Shown here: positions 1 to 5,399 of the stretch, piece after piece
How the letters are laid out: each line of letters starts with the position of its first letter
How positions within the stretch are numbered: position 1 is the first letter of the stretch
Assembly (NCBI GenBank): GCA_905200615.1
Contig: CAJKLB010000064.1
Coordinates: forward strand, 1 to 7,838
DNA: 7,838 nucleotides
DNA from: an uncultured Selenomonadales bacterium
GTDB taxonomy: Bacteria; Bacillota; Clostridia; Christensenellales; QALW01
Direction of reading: 5' to 3'
The notes under the pieces: model-generated
Seen by the model: only the letters and a program-made list of their open reading frames with translations
Told to the model about the DNA's origin: nothing
Database searches by the model: none
Translations under genes and position numbers: made by a program

Positions 1-237
1 AAAAATATCTTGTAAATTGCTGTATTGAAAATCAAAAAATGGTGTAGGCAGAGGGGTATTGGTAATTGGTGTGGGAGAATTTTGCGTTGCTTCAGGGGTA
101 GAGGTTGCTTCGGAGCTGATTTCAATTGTGGAAGTAGCCGTGACATCCGCGGTCGGCGAAGAAGACACTTCAGCAGCCGGCTGAGAGCAGCCGCTGAAGA
201 GAAGAAGACATAAGAGAAGCGAAAAAAGTTTTTTCAT
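1..237 (-). CDS. Lipoprotein of unknown function, partial (N-terminal 79 residues)
   Basis: An open frame reads from ATG at 237 to the left window edge without a stop, so the C-terminus is missing. The first residues, MKKLFSLLLCLLLFSGC, are a lipoprotein signal peptide with lipobox FSGC, so Cys17 should be lipidated and the protein anchored to the outer face of the membrane. Residues 18-66 form a Ser/Thr/Pro/Ala-rich spacer ending in repeated Thr-Pro; the folded part begins near residue 67. A ribosome binding site AGGAG at 246-250 lies 8 nt from the ATG. It is a paralogue of the next gene to the right: 27 of the first 30 residues are identical, then the two diverge. It has its own promoter. 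The function cannot be inferred from the visible part. Confidence 0.88.
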   Translation of the reverse strand, partial: MKKLFSLLLCLLLFSGCSQPAAEVSSSPTADVTATSTIEISSEATSTPEATQNSPTPITNTPLPTPFFDFQYSNLQDIF

Positions 238-271
238 TTTAGATACTCCTGCTATAGTGTTCGTTAAGAAT

Positions 272-299
272 AGTATAGCATAGAGAACGAAAAAGTCAA
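272..299 (-). promoter_or_regulatory. Sigma-A promoter of the partial lipoprotein gene
   Basis: On the minus strand there is TTGACT (294-299), a 16-nt spacer, and TATACT (272-277), preceded by TGC that gives an extended -10. Transcription should begin near 265, leaving a leader of about 28 nt that includes the AGGAG at 246-250. Both hexamers are close to consensus, so this lipoprotein can be expressed independently of the genes upstream. Confidence 0.72.
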
Positions 300-300
300 C

Positions 301-349
301 GTTTGTTCACAAATATTTTTTATAATACTGTAGAATTTTGTGGGTAAAC
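301..349. repeat. Imperfect inverted repeat between the two lipoprotein genes
   Basis: The 13-nt arms at 301-313 and 337-349 pair at 10 of 13 positions; the three central positions (305-307 with 343-345) would be G-U pairs in plus-strand RNA and mismatches in minus-strand RNA. The loop is 23 nt. One arm abuts the stop codon of the 263-residue lipoprotein gene and the other lies next to the -35 box of the following gene. No T-run follows on the minus strand, so it is not a typical intrinsic terminator. It could be an operator or have no function. Confidence 0.35.
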
Positions 350-1141
350 CTAATTTAAAAACGGATAATTGGCGGTCTGTTCATAAGCGGCTTTGAATTT
401 ATCGGCGGCCAGCTGATAGATTTTGTTTTCAAATTCTTCGTATTGTTTGCGAGTTTCCTCATCCCAGTCAGCATAGGTAACGGGAAAAAAACATGATTGT
501 GAGGTAGCATGGTTAGGATAATAATAACAAAGATTATTTTTAAAAAGAGAATTTATAGTAGGCTCATGTTTATTACCCATATTTGCACAATAAAGAATGC
601 TGCGTCCCATTCCTGTAGGTGGAATTTCCGGATCGTATATAAACGAAGGATTTTTTTTCAGTGATGTATTAAGAACAAAATCTTTCCATTCGTTCAGCAA
701 TTCTTTATCAGTTAAAACGCAAGGGACGGTGATATATTGTAAATCTACTAATTCTGGCAGCAAATCTTGTCCTAAAAAATTAACTCGAAGGAAAAGCTCG
801 GTAAGTTGATTGCTTTTTATAAATGATACCAGTTCCTGATGCCTGCGCTCACAATCTTGATAAATAAATTCATAAAATTCTTCTTCGGTAGTGAAGTCCT
901 CAGGCCTTTTTTGAACGGCATTGGATGTAGCATAGAAATTATAATTTATAATATTTTCAAAATATTCTATTTTTGAGCCGCTATATGGTGTAGGTGAAGG
1001 TGTGGCGGTAGGCACAGAGGTTGCTTCTATGGTAGATGTTGGCGTTGTGTTCGCAGTCGGCGAAGAAGATTCTTCAGCGGCTGGCTGAGAGCAGCCGCTG
1101 AAGAGGAATAGACATAGAAGAAAAGAAAATAGTTTTTTCAT
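350..1141 (-). CDS. Secreted lipoprotein of unknown function, paralogue of the partial gene to its left
   Basis: This 263-residue protein begins with a lipoprotein signal peptide (residues 1-16, lipobox FSGC, lipidation predicted at Cys17). A low-complexity Ser/Thr/Pro/Ala spacer (about 18-54) leads to a body of about 208 residues that I do not recognise; it is rich in Tyr, Phe, Asn and Glu and has no further membrane segment. The start is set by AGGGTGA at 1151-1157 and by the lipobox. The gene begins 19 nt after the stop of the secreted peptidase gene and has no visible promoter of its own, so the two are probably co-transcribed. The signal/spacer part has about 45% GC, but the body is near 33% by hand count (481-780). 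The role could be a binding partner, inhibitor or immunity factor for the peptidase, or unrelated; the sequence does not decide. Confidence 0.88.
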   Translation of the reverse strand: MKKLFSFLLCLFLFSGCSQPAAEESSSPTANTTPTSTIEATSVPTATPSPTPYSGSKIEYFENIINYNFYATSNAVQKRPEDFTTEEEFYEFIYQDCERRHQELVSFIKSNQLTELFLRVNFLGQDLLPELVDLQYITVPCVLTDKELLNEWKDFVLNTSLKKNPSFIYDPEIPPTGMGRSILYCANMGNKHEPTINSLFKNNLCYYYPNHATSQSCFFPVTYADWDEETRKQYEEFENKIYQLAADKFKAAYEQTANYPFLN

Positions 1142-1160
1142 GTTAATATTTCACCCTATT

Positions 1161-3095
1161 CTAATTTAACTGTATAGAAGTAGTCCAACGGCGAACAATG
1201 TTATTCGGTCGTGTTTGATGGGTTATTTCAGCATAGGAGCGAGCAAGTAAACCCCCAGCATTGCCATTTGCACTGGAATCGTAAATCTCTAAGATAAGTT
1301 GATTTCCTCTATAATAATATCCATAAATAACTAAAGAGTGGGCATAAAGGGAGTCGCCATCTTCATCAGTTGCTATAATTTCTGTGTTTGCATAGTAATC
1401 GTAAATATTTATTACAATCGGTATATTTTGATTAATTAAGTTTACGACCTCTGATTGGCTTGTAGGAGCAATTCCACTCAACGCACTTGTAGATTCATAA
1501 CTGATTGAATTATAAGATTCAGATCGTTCTAAATAATAATTGGCCAATTTATTCATTTTAGTAGTATTCTGAGGGGTTCCTGTCGGTAATCCAGCGGCAA
1601 TAATATTAGATGTCAAAGAACCATTTAGTCTTGAAAAATCATAAATGCCGGGATTGTTTCTCATGTATTGTGAAACTAGCATTTTAGTACAGGCTGCCCA
1701 ACATTGACCGCTGCTTTCCTGTCCATAACCAACAAACCCATCAATCAGTTGTTTAACAGCTACGGTATACGTCGCGGTTGCGCCGCCGCTGCGCGCTTTG
1801 GCGGTAATGGTTACCATACCGGGCGCGTGACCGCTGACTACGCCGGAAGAGTTTACCGTGGCAATGCTCGGATCACTGCTGTACCAATCTACTCTGTCGG
1901 GAGCGCCGTCCGGCAGAACAGTAGGCGTAGGTATTTGAAATTGTTCACCTACTGCCATGGGATGCTCTTCATTAGGCAGCGTTACGGAGGTCACCGAATA
2001 TGGAACCAGACTGACGTTGCGAATAGAATAATCTATGGAGTAGGGTCTGATATCCGGACATTCAATGCGGAAGTGTACTTCTTTTTCATCCGGATTTAAA
2101 AGAGCGAATTCTTCTGCGGTTAAGTAGATGTCAAACTGTCGTGTTACCCAATCGTCAGAGGGAGTTACGGTTATGGGAAGCAATTGGCGGTGATATTCAG
2201 AAAAATTACTTGTAAAATATAAGGAAAATACATTGGGATCTTGGTCACTGGCGACAGAATCAATGCGCAGGTCAAAGCTGAAAGTGTAGATGCCCGGACC
2301 GTAATTGGAGAGAATTTGATCTACATTACAGGCGATAGAACCGTATCTTATAACGCGGGCATAACTTGCAAACAGGGAAGAATTTACCGTAAGACTGGAA
2401 GGGGTTTGGCAATCGTCCAGCCATGTGCGCCAGCCGATTAGGCCGTCGGAAAACGTACCGTTGGTAATGCCTTCGTCGCTTAACCGCCAGATACGGACGT
2501 TATCAATATAAAGAGATGTGCCGCCGGAAGGAACCCCGTCAACGCAGAACATAAAATTACCGGTGTCCCGAGTAAGGTCAGAGGCAAGTACTTTTACGCT
2601 GCCGGTAAAGGTATGCCATTGGGAGGGTTTCATATAAGCGCCGTCACTGATACGCTTAAAGTAGTTAGAGCTGTTACTCTCTTTTTCAATAAAGGAATTG
2701 CTGTCGGCAGAAGAATTACCGCGAATCATTAAATAGGCTAAATCGGGAGCAACTTGTGTATAGGTACCGGTAGCCATAACATCCGCGGTAAAGGCATAGG
2801 TGCCGGGACCCATGGCTTTCATCAGGGGATACAGATTAAGCTGCGGCGAATACCAAGTATTATAATGATGCGCCAGTTTCAGGGAATAGGAACCGCTGCC
2901 GTAAGAGGCTTCTGTTGTTCTTGAAAGATAAGAATTGGAAGTCCCCAGCGCGGTCCAACCTTCTATGGAAGATTCAAAATCGTTTTCATAAAGGACGGAT
3001 GCCGTCGCGGCTTCCGCCGTGAGCGGCACCAGCAGCGCGGAAATCGTCATGCAAAAAACGGCGGTTGCCAACAATAGTGATAGTTTCTTTTTCAT
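1161..3095 (-). CDS. Secreted modular protein with a C-terminal papain-like cysteine peptidase domain
   Basis: I place the start at 3095, not at the upstream ATG at 3128, because AAAGGAGA (3103-3110) lies 7 nt before it and a signal peptide begins there (MKKKLSLLL..., cleavage near AEA, residue 29). The product is 644 residues. Residues about 34-206 and 207-367 are two related beta-rich modules of the CBM_4_9 type, each with a GW near its start, GPGTYAF or GPGIYTF, and an IDN/IRN-type end. Residues about 368-447 form a Big_2 Ig-like domain (WYSSDPSIATVNSSGVVSG, then VTITAKA). Residues about 449-644 are a papain-like peptidase resembling the C39/AvrRpt2 (C70) group: Gln459 six residues before Cys465 (CWAAC), His586 (YAHSLVIYGY) and Asp606 (IYDSSANG). 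There is no sortase signal or C-terminal membrane segment, so it is probably released or bound to a glycan surface. The substrate is unknown. The peptidase-coding part is far more AT-rich than the rest. Confidence 0.85.
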   Translation of the reverse strand: MKKKLSLLLATAVFCMTISALLVPLTAEAATASVLYENDFESSIEGWTALGTSNSYLSRTTEASYGSGSYSLKLAHHYNTWYSPQLNLYPLMKAMGPGTYAFTADVMATGTYTQVAPDLAYLMIRGNSSADSNSFIEKESNSSNYFKRISDGAYMKPSQWHTFTGSVKVLASDLTRDTGNFMFCVDGVPSGGTSLYIDNVRIWRLSDEGITNGTFSDGLIGWRTWLDDCQTPSSLTVNSSLFASYARVIRYGSIACNVDQILSNYGPGIYTFSFDLRIDSVASDQDPNVFSLYFTSNFSEYHRQLLPITVTPSDDWVTRQFDIYLTAEEFALLNPDEKEVHFRIECPDIRPYSIDYSIRNVSLVPYSVTSVTLPNEEHPMAVGEQFQIPTPTVLPDGAPDRVDWYSSDPSIATVNSSGVVSGHAPGMVTITAKARSGGATATYTVAVKQLIDGFVGYGQESSGQCWAACTKMLVSQYMRNNPGIYDFSRLNGSLTSNIIAAGLPTGTPQNTTKMNKLANYYLERSESYNSISYESTSALSGIAPTSQSEVVNLINQNIPIVINIYDYYANTEIIATDEDGDSLYAHSLVIYGYYYRGNQLILEIYDSSANGNAGGLLARSYAEITHQTRPNNIVRRWTTSIQLN

Positions 3096-3102
3096 ATAAA
3101 TT

Positions 3103-3110
3103 TCTCCTTT
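3103..3110 (-). promoter_or_regulatory. Ribosome binding site that fixes the start of the secreted peptidase gene
   Basis: Minus-strand AAAGGAGA sits 7 nt before the ATG at 3093-3095. The longer frame to 3128 lacks such a site, and its extra 11 residues (MLFYCKKGEIY) would precede the signal peptide and overlap the promoter. Confidence 0.8.
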
Positions 3111-3118
3111 TTTACAAT

Positions 3119-3147
3119 AAAATAACACATAAAAATTTAATAGTCAA
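3119..3147 (-). promoter_or_regulatory. Sigma-A promoter of the secreted peptidase gene
   Basis: On the minus strand there is TTGACT (3142-3147), a 17-nt spacer, and TATTTT (3119-3124), with TGT just before it as an extended -10. Transcription would start near 3112, giving a leader of under 20 nt that still contains the ribosome binding site. It faces away from the glpP promoter, with about 50 nt between the two -35 boxes. Confidence 0.65.
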
Positions 3148-3196
3148 TACTTTGTTTAAAAATATTAAAAAAATTTGCCGTTGCTTTGCTGTGCTC

Positions 3197-3225
3197 TTGC
3201 GCTTTTTTTTAGCATGTGTTAGAAT
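3197..3225 (+). promoter_or_regulatory. Sigma-A promoter of glpP
   Basis: TTGCGC (3197-3202), a 17-nt spacer, then TAGAAT (3220-3225) preceded by TGT (extended -10). Transcription would start near 3232, so the in-frame upstream extension of the glpP frame to 3065 cannot be translated from this transcript. The hexamers and spacing closely resemble the second promoter at 3829-3857. Confidence 0.65.
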
Positions 3226-3256
3226 TTATTCAAATTTACTTTACGGAGATGAAACG

Positions 3257-3823
3257 ATGAACCGAGAAGAACTATGTTCCCTTTTAAAGGAATATCCGGT
3301 GATTGCCGCAGTGAAAGATGAAAAAGGGCTTGATGCGTGTTTATTTACTGAGTGCAGAGTGGTTTTTATTCTTTACGGTAATGTTATGAATATATGCGAT
3401 ATCGTAAAACGCGTAAAAAACGCAGGAAAAACGGCCTTTGTTCATATTGACCTTATTGAGGGGCTTTCTGCAAAAGAGGTTGCGGTAGAATATATTGTCC
3501 GCAATACGGGGGCGGATGGGATCATTTCTACCAAACAAGCGTTGATTAAAAGCGCGTCGGCGCATGGCCTTTTAACGGTGCAGCGGTTTTTTATGTTGGA
3601 TTCTCTTGCTATCGATACGTTAAAAAAGCAGATTAAGGGTGAATGTATGGATGTCATTGAGATACTGCCGGGCTGTATACCGAAGATCATATCAAAAATT
3701 GTGCAAATTACCGATTTGCCTGTTATAGCAAGCGGCCTTTTACAGGATAAAGAAGATATAAAAGAGGCGCTCTCCTCAGGGGCGGCGGCAGTTTCGGGAA
3801 CAAAATTCGGTTTGTGGCAATAA
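3257..3823 (+). CDS. glpP: GlpP, glycerol-3-phosphate-responsive RNA antiterminator
   Basis: This 188-residue protein matches the GlpP family (about 190 residues, a single TIM-barrel-like domain). In Bacillus subtilis GlpP binds glycerol 3-phosphate and the leader mRNA of glp genes and lets RNA polymerase pass a leader terminator. Family motifs visible here are HIDLIEGL (63-70), GIISTK (88-93), QRFFMLDS (109-116), EILPG (135-139), IASGLL (157-162) and GAAAVSGT (175-182); the N-terminal PVIAAVKD (14-21) also fits. The ATG at 3257 follows ACGGAG (3243-3248) at a normal distance, and the family length supports this start. Just downstream are a promoter and a leader terminator ahead of the G3P dehydrogenase genes, which are its likely target. 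Confidence 0.92.
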   Translation: MNREELCSLLKEYPVIAAVKDEKGLDACLFTECRVVFILYGNVMNICDIVKRVKNAGKTAFVHIDLIEGLSAKEVAVEYIVRNTGADGIISTKQALIKSASAHGLLTVQRFFMLDSLAIDTLKKQIKGECMDVIEILPGCIPKIISKIVQITDLPVIASGLLQDKEDIKEALSSGAAAVSGTKFGLWQ

Positions 3824-3828
3824 AATAC

Positions 3829-3857
3829 TTGCGATGAAAAGCAATTTATGATAGAAT
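3829..3857 (+). promoter_or_regulatory. Sigma-A promoter of the G3P dehydrogenase operon leader
   Basis: TTGCGA (3829-3834), a 17-nt spacer, then TAGAAT (3852-3857) preceded by TGA (extended -10). It begins 6 nt after the glpP stop codon. Transcription would start near 3864, leaving a leader of about 96 nt before the first structural gene, with the terminator hairpin inside it. Read-through from the glpP promoter would meet the same hairpin. Confidence 0.65.
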
Positions 3858-3886
3858 AAACTCGTGTTCTGAATTACAGAGAGATG

Positions 3887-3944
3887 AGAGTAATGCGAAC
3901 GCAATTTTCCCTAAAGGGAGTTGTGTTTGTGTTACTCTTTTTTT
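3887..3944 (+). terminator. Leader terminator (attenuator) ahead of the G3P dehydrogenase genes
   Basis: A long hairpin pairs 3887-3909 with 3916-3938 without interruption: 23 pairs, 7 of them G-U, around a 6-nt loop; the tip can re-pair as CCC/GGG with a TAAA loop. A run of seven T (3938-3944) follows at once. The ribosome binding site of the next gene (3949-3954) starts only 5 nt later, so this is a regulatory terminator within a leader, not the end of a finished operon. Confidence 0.87.
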
Positions 3945-3948
3945 GTTT

Positions 3949-3954
3949 GGGAGG
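3949..3954 (+). promoter_or_regulatory. Ribosome binding site that fixes the start of the GlpA-like gene
   Basis: GGGAGG lies 5 nt before the ATG at 3960. An in-frame upstream start at 3921 would fall within the terminator hairpin and add 13 residues ahead of the FAD-binding strand, so it is unlikely. Confidence 0.85.
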
Positions 3955-3959
3955 TTCTT

Positions 3960-5399
3960 ATGTTTGATGTAGTTATTATCGGCGGAGGAGTTATCGGTGC
4001 GGCTACGGCGTTTAAACTTTCAAAGTATAACCTGAAGATCGGTTTGCTGGAAAAGGAAAATGATATTGCTCTCGGCGCGACAAGAGCTAACAGCGCTATT
4101 ATTCATGCCGGATATGATCCGGAACCGGGAACGTGGATGGCACGGCTGAATGTTTTGGGCTGTGCGCAGGCGCCGGAACTTTGCAAAAAGCTGAGCGTGT
4201 CGTATAAGCAGATAGGATCCATGGTACTGGCTTTCTCGTTACAAGAAGCGGAAACAGTAAAGATTTTGTATGAGCGCGGAAGAAAAAACGGCGTTCCCGG
4301 ACTTGTAATTCTTGACGGGTTAGAAGCAAGAAAGCGTGAACCCTATATAAGTGAAAAGGTAGTATGCGCTTTGTGGGCGCCGTCGGCCGGTATTATTAAT
4401 CCGTGGGAATATGCGTTAGCCTTTGCCGAAACAGCGGCACGCAACGGCGTCGCGTTTTTCTTTGAAAACAAAGTAGAAACTATTAAAAGAACAGAAAATG
4501 TATGGGAAATTTTTACACAGCAACAGAAAGTAACAACAAAATTTATCATTAACGCGGCCGGGGTGCACAGTGATGAAATACACAATATGGTTGCCAAACC
4601 GTCGTTTCAAATGATCCCCAGCAAAGGACAATATTATCTCATGGATAAGGCGGAGGGGCACAAAGCGGGATGCGTCTTGTTTCAATGTCCTACCCAACGG
4701 GGGAAGGGTGTATTGGTTGCTCCTACGGTACATGGAAATTTGATTGTCGGTCCGGACGCGGAGAGTTGTCCTGATAGGGACAGAGTAAATACCACAGCGG
4801 AAGGCCTCGCGTTTGTAAAGGCTACCGCGGCCAAAAGTGTTCCGGATATCAACTATCGAAACACGATAAGAAATTTTGCGGGAATCCGGGCAAATTCCGA
4901 TAGGGAAGATTTTATCATCCGTGCAGCCGCACCCGGATTTGTTGATCTGGCGGGGATAAAATCCCCCGGACTTTCGGCAGCACCGGCAATTGCCGATGAA
5001 GCGATAAAGCTGCTGTGGCAGGAAGGACTTTTGCTTGAAGAGAAAAGTAATTATATATCCGAGAGAAAGCGTATTGTGTTTCGTGAACTCAGTGATTGTG
5101 AAAAACAAAGAATCATTCAAGAAAATCCGCTTTACGGAAGAATTATATGCAGGTGCGAAACCATAACGGAAGGAGAAATTGTGCAGGCACTTCATTCTCC
5201 TTTGCCCGCACATACGGTTGACGGTGTAAAACGTCGGTGCAATGCCGGTATGGGAAGATGTCAGGGGGGCTTTTGCGGGCCGAAGGTACTGGAAATTATA
5301 AGCCGTGAGCAAAAGATCAGTCCTCTTGCGGTACTGAAAGACAAAAACGGAAGTAATATTCTTGCAAAGGAAACAAAGGAGGGAACAGAAAATGTATGA
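3960..5399 (+). CDS. GlpA-like glycerol-3-phosphate dehydrogenase, FAD and [2Fe-2S] (NAD(P)/FAD-dependent oxidoreductase)
   Basis: This 479-residue cytoplasmic flavoprotein is predicted to oxidise sn-glycerol 3-phosphate to dihydroxyacetone phosphate. Residues about 3-365 are a DAO-type FAD domain: dinucleotide motif GGGVIG (8-13), the ribose-binding Glu31, SAIIHAGYD (45-53) and a C-terminal flavin motif AGIKSPGLSAAPAIA (331-345). Residues about 390-460 are a BFD-type [2Fe-2S] domain with Cys397 and Cys399 (CRC), then Cys434 and Cys439 in GMGRCQGGFCGP; a further Cys427 lies between. E. coli GlpA has the same DAO-plus-BFD order but is longer, and streptococcal GlpO oxidase is a longer protein that, as far as I know, lacks the iron-sulfur tail. 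The gene overlaps the next by 8 nt and lies behind the glpP leader terminator, which strongly supports a G3P role over the related opine or hydrogen-cyanide-synthase-type dehydrogenases. Confidence 0.86.
   Translation: MFDVVIIGGGVIGAATAFKLSKYNLKIGLLEKENDIALGATRANSAIIHAGYDPEPGTWMARLNVLGCAQAPELCKKLSVSYKQIGSMVLAFSLQEAETVKILYERGRKNGVPGLVILDGLEARKREPYISEKVVCALWAPSAGIINPWEYALAFAETAARNGVAFFFENKVETIKRTENVWEIFTQQQKVTTKFIINAAGVHSDEIHNMVAKPSFQMIPSKGQYYLMDKAEGHKAGCVLFQCPTQRGKGVLVAPTVHGNLIVGPDAESCPDRDRVNTTAEGLAFVKATAAKSVPDINYRNTIRNFAGIRANSDREDFIIRAAAPGFVDLAGIKSPGLSAAPAIADEAIKLLWQEGLLLEEKSNYISERKRIVFRELSDCEKQRIIQENPLYGRIICRCETITEGEIVQALHSPLPAHTVDGVKRRCNAGMGRCQGGFCGPKVLEIISREQKISPLAVLKDKNGSNILAKETKEGTENV

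Larger units (their letters stand above)
3864..3959 (+). promoter_or_regulatory. Predicted GlpP-controlled antitermination leader
   Basis: The untranslated leader lies between the promoter and the first dehydrogenase gene. Its 5' part (3864-3886) precedes a strong intrinsic terminator (3887-3944). ATTAC at 3873-3877 can pair with GTAAT at 3890-3894, which would tie up the foot of the terminator's left arm; a small TCTG/CAGA hairpin (3868-3871 with 3877-3880) competes with it. Because glpP is the adjacent upstream gene and GlpP-family proteins act on such leaders, I infer that GlpP plus G3P prevents termination here. The exact binding site cannot be read. Confidence 0.65.

Noticed and set aside
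25..213. Plus-strand Arg/Gly-rich frame of 62 codons
   Set aside because: It is antisense to the partial lipoprotein gene, which has a lipobox, ribosome binding site and promoter.
321..326. Perfect TATAAT on the plus strand
   Set aside because: No -35 box at a usable distance and no plus-strand gene downstream; probably chance in AT-rich DNA.
3065..3256. 64-residue N-terminal extension of GlpP
   Set aside because: The extension overlaps the glpP promoter and the divergent promoter. The ATG at 3257 has an ACGGAG site and gives the normal family length.
4416..5312. Long minus-strand open frame of 298 codons
   Set aside because: It lies antisense inside the GlpA-like gene, whose plus-strand product has clear FAD and [2Fe-2S] motifs; the antisense product shows no recognisable domain.
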